Of a DNA stretch of 64,000 nt, positions 9,726 through 18,756 are shown one piece after another. The notes beneath the pieces are model-generated. The model was not told the DNA's origin. It ran no database searches and was given only the letters and a program-made list of their open reading frames with translations. The position numbers and the translations under genes were made by a program. The DNA comes from Sphingobacteriales bacterium (lineage in GTDB: Bacteria; Bacteroidota; Bacteroidia; Sphingobacteriales; Sphingobacteriaceae), in contig JAQBOG010000036.1 of NCBI GenBank assembly GCA_028288165.1, forward strand, positions 110,595 to 174,594. Direction: 5' to 3'. Within the stretch, counting starts at the first letter, position 1; every line of letters starts with the position of its first letter.

Positions 9726-10541
9726 TTACTTACAGTAATATTTGTTTTTTCTCCTAAAAAACTTATAATATTGACGGGCTAAAAACATCGATATCCCCGT
9801 ATTAAATAGTTTAAACGCAAGGTTGTTACCCGATATATAAAAACGAGTAATTGTAGTTGAAATAAACCTCCCCCTCCAAGCCAGCCGATACTTTCGCATC
9901 AACTCTTTTCTGATTTTATAAAAGCTTGCATCAGCGTTGCCATTACTTTTGTGGGTCAGATTGAAATCAATAATATAAGATGTAAGTCCAAGCGTTTCGC
10001 AAATCAAACAAATGTCAGTTCCATACATATGGAAACCTTTGAGATTATGTGACAATGCCAAGTTAGATGTGCTTTTTACCAGGATAAAATTTTCATCAAC
10101 CGTCTTTGTTTTAAGGGGGAGAAGATGTTCAATTAGTCTGTTCCCTGAATTTTGGGTAACATGCATTGCTACATACTTTAAATTAATACCTCCTGCATTT
10201 GATAAAATACCCCAATTGGCGTCTATAAAATCCATCTCTTCTATTCTTTTGTCAAGATCATTAATATTATGATCATGCAAAAGAATGTCTTGATGACAAA
10301 GAATAATGTACTCTCCTTTAGCTTCGCGTAAGAATCGGTTTAAACCTCCGAACGCATCGTAGGTGTTAGTTTTGCTATTATCTATACACAGATATTCACA
10401 AAGGTCAGTACTAAAACCTGCCTGAATAAATGAGTTTATCATTTCTTGGTATTCCTGTGGTTTAGACACAAGAGTACATATTGAATAACGGAATGGGAAC
10501 CTTTCGGTTGAAGACAAGGTTTTTACAAAGCTAAAATCCAT
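9726..10541 (-). CDS. Glycosyltransferase family 2-like protein
   Basis: 271 residues with a GT-A-like core: an N-terminal strand (RYSICTLVSKPQEYQEMINSF), a DNS motif (YLCIDNSKTNTYDAFGG) and a metal-site-like HQDILL in place of the usual DxD. A positively charged C-terminal tail follows. The missing canonical DxD means activity or metal use may differ. The start codon overlaps the stop of the ABC exporter by one base, so the genes are translationally coupled. Probably builds or extends a cell-surface glycan; acceptor unknown. Confidence 0.75.
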   Translation of the reverse strand: MDFSFVKTLSSTERFPFRYSICTLVSKPQEYQEMINSFIQAGFSTDLCEYLCIDNSKTNTYDAFGGLNRFLREAKGEYIILCHQDILLHDHNINDLDKRIEEMDFIDANWGILSNAGGINLKYVAMHVTQNSGNRLIEHLLPLKTKTVDENFILVKSTSNLALSHNLKGFHMYGTDICLICETLGLTSYIIDFNLTHKSNGNADASFYKIRKELMRKYRLAWRGRFISTTITRFYISGNNLAFKLFNTGISMFLARQYYKFFRRKNKYYCK

Positions 10542-12358
10542 TAATCATTAAAGGTTTGCATATCTATTAATTTTTTATACACGCCATTGTGAATCAACAG
10601 CTCTGAATGAGTACCAATCTCTACTATTTGCCCTTTTTCTAAAACCACTATTTGATCTGCATTTTTAATGGTACTTAACCGGTGTGCTATGATCAAAGAT
10701 GTACGATTTTTCATTAAATTGTTGAGGGCATCCTGAACTAATTTTTCAGATTCTGTATCTAACGCGGAGGTAGCTTCATCTAAGAGCATTATTGGAGGAT
10801 TCAAAAGAATTGCTCGAGCTATGCTTAATCGCTGCTTTTGTCCGCCAGATAATTTCATCCCACGATCACCAATATTCGTTTGATAACCTTTTTCCGTATT
10901 CATGATGAAGTCATGTGCATTCGCAATTTTTGCAGCTGCAATCACGTCGTCTATGCTTGTTTCAGGCTTGCCAAACGCGATGTTGTTAAAAATCGTATCA
11001 TTAAATAATATAGATTCCTGGTTTACAATTCCCATTAGTGAACGTAAAGATCCAACGGTAAGATGCTGGATATTTACTTGGTCAACTAATATCTCACCGC
11101 TCTGAGGCTCAATAAAGCGTGGAATCATATCCATTAATGTTGATTTACCACCTCCTGAAGGACCAACTAAAGCAATACTCTTCCCTTTTTCAATTTCAAA
11201 GTTAATATCGTCAAGTATTAGCCTTTCACCGTATGAAAAGGAAACATTTTTAAACGTTAGTTTACTATTAAACTGCGTGACAGATGTCGCGTTAGCCACG
11301 TCATTAATCGCGGGTTTAGTATCAATAAGCTCTAATACACGTTCTCCAGCAGCCAGTCCTTGATTTATATTGCTAAACGAATCGGATATGGCTTTTGCAG
11401 GCCGCATCACTTGTGAAAATAACACAATATAAAGTATAAATTCTTCTGCTTTCAGCTCACTCTGTTTCGAAATAACCAAGGTTCCGCCGTATAAAACAAT
11501 ACCTACCACCATCGATACACCCAAAAATTCAGAAACCGGCGAGGCTAGCTGCTGTCTCTTAGCCATAGAGCGATTAATTTTGGAGTATGTTGTATTCTCA
11601 ATGTTGAATTTCTCTTTAATGTAATCAACTGCATTAAATGCTTTTATAATCTTAATTGCCGACAATGCTTCATCCAGGTAACTTATCATTGTACCATACG
11701 ACTGTTGCGATTGTGTGGCTTGTTGTTTAAGTCTTTTCACAATTCTGGCAATCGCAAAAGCTGAAATAGGAATAATCAGGATTGAAAACAGTGTAAGCTT
11801 AGGGGATATCAAAAAAAGCATAACAATGTAAGCAATTAATTGGAGGGGTTCTTTAAATATCACTTGCAGTGTGCCTGTTACCGAAAATTGTACAACCTGC
11901 ACATCTGCCGACACCTTGGCCATTATGTCTCCCTTACGTTCATTACTGAAGTAGCTTAAATGAAGATCCATTACATTGTTGAAAACAGCCTTCCGGAGAT
12001 TTAGCAGTGTATGGATACGCAAATTTTCCATTATCCGCTGAGAAAAATATCTAAATAAATTGCCTAGCAGACTAGAGATAAAAATAACAATACAAACAAA
12101 TTTTAAAGCACCATAAGTCCCATATTGTTGATTAGCTAATTGGGCGTAGTAATTAAAAAAATCAATCACATCATACCAGTTTTTAGGCGCTGTTACAAGG
12201 TTCGTTTGCGAATTTGAAAATAGAGTTTTTAGTAAAGGAGCAAGAAGTGTTAGATTTAACGTGCTGAAAATAATGGCTAGGGCAGTAAAAATGAAATAGG
12301 GTATCGCAAATTTTTGAATGGGATTGGCAAATGATAAAAGCCTGAAATAAGTCTTCAT
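10541..12358 (-). CDS. MsbA-like ABC exporter (fused TM and ATPase domains)
   Basis: 605 residues: six membrane helices in the first 330 residues, then an ATPase domain with Walker A VGPSGGGKST, signature LSGGQKQR, Walker B PIMLLDEATSALD and switch HRLSTI. Type IV exporter half-transporters of this layout flip lipid-linked oligosaccharides or lipid A; the glycosyltransferase neighbours support glycolipid export. A TACCTTTG -7 box lies 17 bases before the start, suggesting a separate transcript for this gene and the next glycosyltransferase. Confidence 0.93.
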   Translation of the reverse strand: MKTYFRLLSFANPIQKFAIPYFIFTALAIIFSTLNLTLLAPLLKTLFSNSQTNLVTAPKNWYDVIDFFNYYAQLANQQYGTYGALKFVCIVIFISSLLGNLFRYFSQRIMENLRIHTLLNLRKAVFNNVMDLHLSYFSNERKGDIMAKVSADVQVVQFSVTGTLQVIFKEPLQLIAYIVMLFLISPKLTLFSILIIPISAFAIARIVKRLKQQATQSQQSYGTMISYLDEALSAIKIIKAFNAVDYIKEKFNIENTTYSKINRSMAKRQQLASPVSEFLGVSMVVGIVLYGGTLVISKQSELKAEEFILYIVLFSQVMRPAKAISDSFSNINQGLAAGERVLELIDTKPAINDVANATSVTQFNSKLTFKNVSFSYGERLILDDINFEIEKGKSIALVGPSGGGKSTLMDMIPRFIEPQSGEILVDQVNIQHLTVGSLRSLMGIVNQESILFNDTIFNNIAFGKPETSIDDVIAAAKIANAHDFIMNTEKGYQTNIGDRGMKLSGGQKQRLSIARAILLNPPIMLLDEATSALDTESEKLVQDALNNLMKNRTSLIIAHRLSTIKNADQIVVLEKGQIVEIGTHSELLIHNGVYKKLIDMQTFND

Positions 12359-12374
12359 TTATTTAATTATGAGG

Positions 12375-12382
12375 CAAAGGTA
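12375..12382 (-). promoter_or_regulatory. -7 box TACCTTTG for the ABC exporter
   Basis: Perfect TAnnTTTG on the minus strand, 17 bases upstream of the exporter start. No -33 TTTG is seen at the expected distance. It lies in the 57-base gap between the exporter and the upstream glycosyltransferase. Confidence 0.5.
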
Positions 12383-12415
12383 ATGATTTTGGGGTTGTAC
12401 ATTTATGAATAAGAC

Positions 12416-13417
12416 TTACTTCACGCCTCTTCCATCAATTACTGCTTGTCCTTTTAACATTTCATCCATCACGAGTTTTATGTCCTTTATAGTTAAATCG
12501 CTGTTATGTGTTTGCATCAAAAGGTTCAATTGCTTCCTTGATTTTTTAATATCTATTTGTCTGCTTAGAAACATCCCTAAACTTTTGTAGAAATAAAACT
12601 TTAGGCCGATCCATAGAACCAAGAAGTCAGTTAAGAGAATTTGTAAAAGCCAGAATGTACGTTCATTAAAATCCAGATGAATTGCATGAACGATTAATCT
12701 GTTCCTAAAAAAGATAGCCTTTACCCAATTTCTGGTACGATAATTTTTAGTTGTTGATGAATGATCATGGACACAAAAACATTGGGGTTGATAATAACAC
12801 TTCCAGCCTAACCTCCATGCTCGCAATCCTAATTCAAAATCCTCACAATAAAAAGGGGAGAAAATCTCATTGAAACCGCCAATATCTTTCAGCTTTTTAG
12901 CGTCTATGAGTGCATTGGCTCCAGAAAGATAAGCTGTTGGACACCAAAAATCTTCATCCATAACATGGAAGAATTTGTTCGTTTTTATCTTAAAGCCAGA
13001 TCGTGTGATATGGCGTGCAGTGTCCTGAACCTCGTTGTTTCTTACGCCAATTATTTTTGACATAACGCCGAACGTATCTGGCTGGTCAAAATATTTTAAC
13101 TGCCCTTCGATAAAATCCAAGGGAAGTTGAATGTCTGTATTTAATAGAAGGATCAGTTCATACTTTGCTGCAAAAATACCTTTGTTGCAAGCAACAGAAA
13201 ACCCTCCATTAGTTTGGTTGCTGAGAAGTTTTACAGACGGAAAATGCTGCTCAATATATTGATAAGAGCCATCGGAAGAACAATCATCAACAATGATTAT
13301 TTCAAAAGCACATGCCGACTTTTCAAGAGCATTTATAACCGTTATAAGATTTTGCTGTAGCAGATGCTTCCCATTATAATTGGGTATTATTACAGATATG
13401 CTTCTTTTACGCATCAA
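12416..13417 (-). CDS. Glycosyltransferase family 2 (rhamnosyltransferase-like)
   Basis: 333 residues with a textbook GT2 fold: SVIIPNYNGKHLLQQNL at the N-terminus, IIVDDCSSDGSYQY for nucleotide binding, LLNTDIQLP as the DxD metal motif, and FYCEDFELGLRAWRLGW as the acceptor/catalytic segment. The C-terminus has hydrophobic, basic helices that probably sit on the membrane. Close in pattern to rhamnosyl/galactofuranosyl transferases. It overlaps the next gene (13414-14289) by four bases, so the two are coupled. Confidence 0.9.
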   Translation of the reverse strand: MMRKRSISVIIPNYNGKHLLQQNLITVINALEKSACAFEIIIVDDCSSDGSYQYIEQHFPSVKLLSNQTNGGFSVACNKGIFAAKYELILLLNTDIQLPLDFIEGQLKYFDQPDTFGVMSKIIGVRNNEVQDTARHITRSGFKIKTNKFFHVMDEDFWCPTAYLSGANALIDAKKLKDIGGFNEIFSPFYCEDFELGLRAWRLGWKCYYQPQCFCVHDHSSTTKNYRTRNWVKAIFFRNRLIVHAIHLDFNERTFWLLQILLTDFLVLWIGLKFYFYKSLGMFLSRQIDIKKSRKQLNLLMQTHNSDLTIKDIKLVMDEMLKGQAVIDGRGVK

Positions 13418-14289
13418 ACTACTTTGAAATTACGATACTCTCCGATGCGCCAACCTGTTAAATCTTCTATACCTTGAAGGATTTTTCTTCTAACAGACAT
13501 CTTCTTTTTAAATAGTGTAGGATCAACAGAGAATTTCCAATTTCCTGCTACAATTCTTTCTTGCATCACTTTTGGGTGGGTTCCCTCAAATTTTATCAAC
13601 CGATCAGCGTTTCCGTAATCAAATTCTTTTGTTACGGGTAAGTTGGCTTCAATCCATTCTTCTTTCTGATAGAATTTGTTAAAGTTTCTTAGCTTGTTCC
13701 CAAGCCCACTGGGTGGTTTAACCCAGCCATAGTGATAAATGTATGCGTCAATAGGTTTAACCTGGATCTTACGATTATTCTTTCTAAAGCCTTGGGCATC
13801 CCGGTAGGACCTAACAGTTTTGTCGAATTTTATAATCCTTATTTCGTTACGGTACCACCGTCTGGAAGATGCAGTATAGTCATAAGAGCCATAAAAATGA
13901 AGATATTTGAACAGTAACCCTTCTACCTTTGAAGAGTTCAAATTCGCTTCCATAGCCTCTTTTATTATAGGCAAATACTTTTCGTGTACTATTTCATCCC
14001 CTTGAATGTAAAATGCCCAATCTGTATCTTCACTTATTTCAGCGTAAGCCTTATCAGTTTCTATTGCAAAAGTTCTCCCACCTTCTCTTATGCTATTATC
14101 CCAAACAGTTTCTATAATTTTAATTTTTGACGAATTGATCTGTTTGATTAACGTTAAAGTCTCATCTTCTGATTCACCAACAGCAACAACAAATTCGTCG
14201 CATATGGGTAAGATTGATTTGATCGCTTCAACAATTGGATAATCATTTATAACAGCATTGCATATAAATGTAAATCCGGTAACTTTCAT
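13414..14289 (-). CDS. Glycosyltransferase family 2
   Basis: 291 residues. It begins VTGFTFICNAVINDYPIVEAI, then DEFVVAVGESEDET, and WAFYIQGDEIVHE provides a D/E-rich metal site in the DxD position. This pattern is common in small Bacteroidota GT2 enzymes acting on lipopolysaccharide core or exopolysaccharide. First gene of the minus-strand glycan operon, overlapping the next gene by four bases, with a TATCTTTG -7 box just upstream. The donor sugar cannot be told. Confidence 0.85.
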   Translation of the reverse strand: MKVTGFTFICNAVINDYPIVEAIKSILPICDEFVVAVGESEDETLTLIKQINSSKIKIIETVWDNSIREGGRTFAIETDKAYAEISEDTDWAFYIQGDEIVHEKYLPIIKEAMEANLNSSKVEGLLFKYLHFYGSYDYTASSRRWYRNEIRIIKFDKTVRSYRDAQGFRKNNRKIQVKPIDAYIYHYGWVKPPSGLGNKLRNFNKFYQKEEWIEANLPVTKEFDYGNADRLIKFEGTHPKVMQERIVAGNWKFSVDPTLFKKKMSVRRKILQGIEDLTGWRIGEYRNFKVV

Positions 14290-14306
14290 ATTGATTAGTT
14301 AATTTG

Positions 14307-14314
14307 CAAAGATA
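14307..14314 (-). promoter_or_regulatory. -7 box TATCTTTG for the glycosyltransferase operon
   Basis: Perfect TAnnTTTG on the minus strand, 18 bases before the start of the 13414-14289 gene, in the gap shared with divergent meaB. No clear -33 partner. Confidence 0.5.
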
Positions 14315-14381
14315 AAAATTTAAAATTGGTGGATTTAAAATTGTAGCTAAGCACTAATGCAATTAATAATGACTCACAGAT

Positions 14382-15266
14382 ATGTCTAAGTCGTCAAACA
14401 CTCCAATTGATTTTAAATCATTAGCTAGAACTCTTACGATCGTTGAAAATGAGTTGGAAGGTGCTGAAGAAATATTGCGGACTCTAACTTTTTCAAATAA
14501 TGCTCTTGTTATCGGTATAACAGGTCCGCCAGGAGCAGGAAAAAGTACCTTGGTAAATGCTATGATTGAAGAGTTGTGCTATGAGGGTAAAAATATAGCG
14601 GTGTTAGCGATAGATCCTACATCTCCTTTTAATTATGGTTCATTACTTGGTGATCGTATCCGGATGAATGCACAGTTTAATAAAGATAATATCTTTATCC
14701 GTTCATTAGCTACTCGTGGATCCCTCGGTGGTTTATCTGGAAAAACTATTGAAATGTCTGATGTGCTAAGATCTGCTGGTTTTGATTATATTTTTGTTGA
14801 AACTGTTGGTGTTGGCCAGTCAGAAGTGGAGATTGCAGGGCTGGCTGATATAACTATTGTTGTTTTAGTTCCAGAATCTGGCGACGAAATTCAAAGTATG
14901 AAATCTGGATTAATGGAAATTGCAACTGTGTTTGTAGTTAACAAAGCTGATCGGGCTGGAGCTGATGACTTTGCCCACAATATACAAAAAACAGCAAATC
15001 AATACTCAAAATCAATACCTGTTATAAAAACAATTGCATCCTTAAATGAAGGAATTAAGGAATTATTGGAAGTTATATTCAATATCCCTATTAATAATAT
15101 GGACATTCAAGAAACGGTATTAACAACTCGAGCATGGAAAATTATTCAACAAAAACGGATGGCAGATATTGATAAAGTTAAATTAAAGTCTGACATCAAG
15201 AAGTTATGTCATGAAAATGGGTTCAACTTATATAAATTTCTTGAAAACTGGATTGTAAATCGGTAA
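14382..15266 (+). CDS. meaB: MeaB/ArgK-type G3E GTPase
   Basis: 294 residues. P-loop GPPGAGKST, DPTSPF and GSLLGDRIRM, the MeaB hallmark RGSLGGLS, FVETVGVGQSE (G3 region) and NKAD (G4). MeaB chaperones adenosylcobalamin-dependent methylmalonyl-CoA mutase, gating cofactor loading and protecting against inactivation. No mutase gene is in the window, so the partner must be elsewhere. A cobalamin theme recurs with the B12-dependent ribonucleotide reductase at 59.3 kb. The stop abuts the convergent peptidase gene with no gap. Confidence 0.94.
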   Translation: MSKSSNTPIDFKSLARTLTIVENELEGAEEILRTLTFSNNALVIGITGPPGAGKSTLVNAMIEELCYEGKNIAVLAIDPTSPFNYGSLLGDRIRMNAQFNKDNIFIRSLATRGSLGGLSGKTIEMSDVLRSAGFDYIFVETVGVGQSEVEIAGLADITIVVLVPESGDEIQSMKSGLMEIATVFVVNKADRAGADDFAHNIQKTANQYSKSIPVIKTIASLNEGIKELLEVIFNIPINNMDIQETVLTTRAWKIIQQKRMADIDKVKLKSDIKKLCHENGFNLYKFLENWIVNR

Positions 15267-16556
15267 TTACGAATTCATAATCTCCTCTATATCACCAGCT
15301 TCAATAGGTATGTCTGCCATTAAGTCTACATTGCCATCTTCAGTAATCAGTATATTGTTTTCTAACCTAATTCCCAACCCATCCTCCTTTATATAAATCC
15401 CTGGCTCGCATGTTAAAATATTGCCAATTTCAAATGGTTTATATCTGCTTGCAAAATCATGCACATCAATACCTAGATGATGGGAAGTTCCATGCATAAA
15501 ATACTTCTTATATAAAGGTAAGTTAGGATCTTGATTAGCAACCTCATTGCGACTTAATAGTCCAAGGTCTATTAGCTTAGACTCCATAACTTTACCCACC
15601 TCTTTTTGATACTCATCCCAGATTGTGCCTGCTAGTAACATCGATTTTGCTTCCTTCATCACATACAAAACAGCATTATACACTTCTTTCTGCCTTTTTG
15701 TAAAAACACCTGATACAGGTACAGTTCGGCTTAAATCTGCATTGTAATTGGCGTATTCTGCTCCAAAATCAAATAAAATTGTTTCTCCGCTTGTGCAAAT
15801 CTGGTTGTTATCATTGTAATGCAAAATGTTTGCGTTTTCTCCTGAAGCTATAATCGGACTATAAGCATGCCCTGTTGCACCTTGACGGATAAATTCATGG
15901 ATTATTTCAGCCTCTATCTCATATTCATTTATTTGGGGTTTTACGAATTTTAAAACTCTGATAAAAGCATCTCTTGTTATATTGCACGCTCTACGAGTTA
16001 ATAAAACCTCGATTTCTGATTTTACTGGTCTTAAATTTTTTAGTATGACTGCCGATCTTTCATAATGATGCAGAGGGTAGTAATTTTTAAGTTCGGTAAT
16101 GAATCTCAAATCGCGATACGGCACTTCGTTCGAAAATCTGTCGTTTTCGTTGGTGTTTAGGTAAATATTGTCAGCATAATGGATAATTGAATGGAGTATT
16201 ATCCAAAAATCTTCCATCCAAAATATGCTTTCAATGCCTGAGGCTTTCTTTGCAGCTTCCTTTGTGTACTTATGGCCTTCCCAAACTTGTATGTACTCAT
16301 TTGTTTGTCTTAAAAACAGTACTTCTTTATATAAAGGATTAGGGCAGTCAGGAAATAAAATTAAAATAGTTTTTTCTTGATCTATTCCTGATAAGTAAAA
16401 CAAATCAGCATTTTGTTTGTAATTATAGGTCTGATCGCCGCTTCTTGGAAACTCATCGTTCGAATTAAATATTGCTATTGAGTTGTGTTTAAGTGAGTTA
16501 TTAAAGTTTTTACGGTTAAAGCGGAATAAATTATTATCTATGGCAGTGTATTTCAT
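15267..16556 (-). CDS. Xaa-Pro aminopeptidase (M24B, aminopeptidase P family)
   Basis: 429 residues: an N-terminal AMP_N domain, then the pita-bread catalytic domain. Metal ligands are visible as FDFGAEYANYNADLSRT, GTSHHLGIDVHD, CEPGIYI and RLENNIL. Cuts N-terminal residues preceding proline. No signal peptide, so probably cytoplasmic. Confidence 0.94.
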   Translation of the reverse strand: MKYTAIDNNLFRFNRKNFNNSLKHNSIAIFNSNDEFPRSGDQTYNYKQNADLFYLSGIDQEKTILILFPDCPNPLYKEVLFLRQTNEYIQVWEGHKYTKEAAKKASGIESIFWMEDFWIILHSIIHYADNIYLNTNENDRFSNEVPYRDLRFITELKNYYPLHHYERSAVILKNLRPVKSEIEVLLTRRACNITRDAFIRVLKFVKPQINEYEIEAEIIHEFIRQGATGHAYSPIIASGENANILHYNDNNQICTSGETILFDFGAEYANYNADLSRTVPVSGVFTKRQKEVYNAVLYVMKEAKSMLLAGTIWDEYQKEVGKVMESKLIDLGLLSRNEVANQDPNLPLYKKYFMHGTSHHLGIDVHDFASRYKPFEIGNILTCEPGIYIKEDGLGIRLENNILITEDGNVDLMADIPIEAGDIEEIMNS

Positions 16557-16711
16557 ATTAGATAAGAAAAGTGATTTAAACGAATATCGGAAAGAAAAGG
16601 ATTGGTAGTAGTGGTAATTGGAATAGTATTTGTTAATTTGGTCAAATCAAACTTATGATTATTTTTGATAAAAATTACACATTTATAATTGTTAACCTTT
16701 AAAAAAACAAC

Positions 16712-18121
16712 ATGAATTATTCTACAATTAAAAAAACCGCTATGCTTTCGTTAGTAGCTGCGCTGGGCTTTACCGCCTCTTCACAAGCACAGGATTCTAC
16801 GGCAGTAGCGGCAAGCTCCACTGCTAAAGTATTTGGCGGCCGAGCGCAGTACAGAACTTGGTCTATAGGTGTTAATGCTGGTATTTTACAACCAGTTGTA
16901 TTAACAGGTGGATCAAACGATTTCGCTAATTGGAAACCAGCTTTGGGTTATGGATTAACTATTCGTAAACAATTTGGACACGTATTCGGCTTGGAGTTAG
17001 CGGGATTAAGAGGAACTCTTAAAGGTTCAAATGAAACGGCAAACAACCCAAATGATGTACTTACTGGAAGACCAGCTTCTTTTGAAACTGATTTAGGTTA
17101 CCAAGCAACTTTAATGGGTTATTTCAACTTAGCTAGTATCAATTTCTTAAAACGTGAAAATAGCGTTGATTTAATTTTTAAAGCTGGTTACGGTATTGCA
17201 GGATATAATCCAGCATTAAACGGAGCTGCACATGTTAGCAATCATGGCGATAACAAAGATGGTAAATACATTAAAGAGCAAGTTTTCCCGATTGGATTAG
17301 CTGCTAAATTTAAAATTTCTGAGCGTGTTAACTTTGACTTAGGTTATAACCAATACTTCCTTGATGGTGATAATTTAGATGGAGTATACCTTAAAGGAGG
17401 TTCTTCTAAAGATAAATATTCTTACGGTTACGCTGGTTTAGAATTCTCTTTAGGATCAACTGCTAAACCTAACATTGATTTCGTTAACCCGATCGCTGTT
17501 ATGTATGATGAGTTGAAAGATCCTACATTGCGTCAAGAAGTTGAAGCTTTAAAAGGTCGTGTTACAACTGTTGAAACAACTGTTAATGATCTGTTGAAAG
17601 ATACTGATGGTGATGGTGTTGCTGATAAATTAGACAAATGCCCTAACACAGAGGCTGGTGTTAAAGTTGACGGTTCTGGTTGCCCACTTGATACTGATCA
17701 AGATGGTGTTGTAGATTCAAAAGATAGCTGCCCAACTGAAAAAGGAACAGCAGAAATGAACGGTTGCCCAGCTATGGGAACTGCTACAATGAGCGGATAC
17801 GATAACATTCAGTTTGAGTTTAACTCTTCTGTGTTAAGAACTTCTGCTTATCCATCTTTAGATAAATTATCTGCTGATTTAAGAGCCGGTACTGCTAAAC
17901 GTGTTCAATTAGATGGTCACGCTTCTGCTGAAGGTACTGATGAGTATAACATGCAATTGTCTAAAGACAGAGCTAATTCAGTTAAAACTTACTTAGTTAA
18001 TTCTGGTGTTGCTGCTAGCAAAATCGCTACAAAAGGATACGGTGAAAGCCGCCCAATTGCTTCTAACACAACTGAAGAAGGTCGTTCTAAAAACCGTCGT
18101 GTTGAATTTAGAAAACAATAA
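16712..18121 (+). CDS. OmpA-family outer membrane protein with TSP3 calcium-binding repeats
   Basis: 469 residues. Clear signal peptide (cleaved after SQA/QDS, about residue 27). An N-terminal beta-barrel of about 230 residues and a short coiled segment follow. Two thrombospondin type 3-like Asp-rich repeats (DTDGDGVADKLDKCP, DTDQDGVVDSKDSCP) come next, then a C-terminal OmpA peptidoglycan-binding domain (VQLDGHASAEGTDEYN, LSKDRANSVKTYL, GYGESRPIASN, EGRSKNRRVEF). It anchors the outer membrane to the cell wall. Followed by a strong terminator; probably single-gene and highly expressed. Confidence 0.95.
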   Translation: MNYSTIKKTAMLSLVAALGFTASSQAQDSTAVAASSTAKVFGGRAQYRTWSIGVNAGILQPVVLTGGSNDFANWKPALGYGLTIRKQFGHVFGLELAGLRGTLKGSNETANNPNDVLTGRPASFETDLGYQATLMGYFNLASINFLKRENSVDLIFKAGYGIAGYNPALNGAAHVSNHGDNKDGKYIKEQVFPIGLAAKFKISERVNFDLGYNQYFLDGDNLDGVYLKGGSSKDKYSYGYAGLEFSLGSTAKPNIDFVNPIAVMYDELKDPTLRQEVEALKGRVTTVETTVNDLLKDTDGDGVADKLDKCPNTEAGVKVDGSGCPLDTDQDGVVDSKDSCPTEKGTAEMNGCPAMGTATMSGYDNIQFEFNSSVLRTSAYPSLDKLSADLRAGTAKRVQLDGHASAEGTDEYNMQLSKDRANSVKTYLVNSGVAASKIATKGYGESRPIASNTTEEGRSKNRRVEFRKQ

Positions 18122-18145
18122 CAATATTGTTAATAAGCATATTGT

Positions 18146-18182
18146 AAAAAATAGTCCCGGTATTCGCCGGGGCTATTTTTTT
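18146..18182 (+). terminator. Intrinsic terminator after the OmpA-family gene
   Basis: Stem AAAAAATAGTCCCGG pairs with CCGGGGCTATTTTTT around a six-base loop, with a long T-run. One of the strongest hairpins in the window. Confidence 0.92.
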
Positions 18183-18199
18183 GTTTATAAATTTGAGAT

Positions 18200-18340
18200 A
18201 TGTACTTCTTCAGGAAAAAGAATCCTAATCAACCCACAAACTTTAATCTGCGAGTAATGCATGCTATTAATGCTATAGCTATTATTATGTTTCTTGTGGG
18301 TATTCTTTATAAGCTGATTGATTGGTTCATTTTAAAGTGA
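18200..18340 (+). CDS. Small single-TM protein, 46 residues
   Basis: Begins MYFFRKKNPNQPTNFNLRVM with a basic N-terminus and then one hydrophobic helix (INAIAIIMFLVGILYKLI). It resembles short Bacteroidota proteins of the same layout that I recall only as uncharacterised (DUF6728-like, unverified). The start is 18 bases beyond the OmpA terminator, so it may need its own promoter or depend on read-through. RidA follows 35 bases downstream. Function unknown. Confidence 0.6.
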   Translation: MYFFRKKNPNQPTNFNLRVMHAINAIAIIMFLVGILYKLIDWFILK

Positions 18341-18375
18341 TTTACAAATGCTGATCTATAGCTAAGACAGAATCT

Positions 18376-18756
18376 ATGAAAAAAATAATCAATACCTCAT
18401 CTGCGCCTGAACCTATTGGCCCTTATAGCCAAGCAGTTCAAGCAGGTAATTTCTTGTTTATTTCTGGCCAGATAGCAATTGATCCTAAGACAAATGAACT
18501 TAGGATTGAGGATATAGAAACAGAGACAAAACAGGTAATGGAAAATTTAAAGCAAGTTTTATTAGCTGGAGGCTTTGAATTTGAGCATATCATAAAATCG
18601 ACCATCTTTCTTATTGATATGAAGCAATTCGGACAAATTAATGCCATTTATGGTAGTTATTTTAATTTAGAATTTCCTGCCCGTGAAACTGTAGAAGTGT
18701 CAGGTTTGCCAAAAGGTGTTCATGTGGAAATTTCGGTGGTTGCATATAAGCCATGA
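18376..18756 (+). CDS. RidA/YjgF/UK114 family enamine/imine deaminase
   Basis: 126 residues, full family length. It has the conserved PIGPYSQAV, FLFISGQIAIDP and FPARETVEVSGLPKG segments, including the Arg that anchors the substrate carboxylate. RidA hydrolyses reactive 2-aminoacrylate and related imines made by PLP enzymes. The last four bases overlap the start of the EamA transporter gene (ATGA), so the two are coupled. Confidence 0.94.
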   Translation: MKKIINTSSAPEPIGPYSQAVQAGNFLFISGQIAIDPKTNELRIEDIETETKQVMENLKQVLLAGGFEFEHIIKSTIFLIDMKQFGQINAIYGSYFNLEFPARETVEVSGLPKGVHVEISVVAYKP

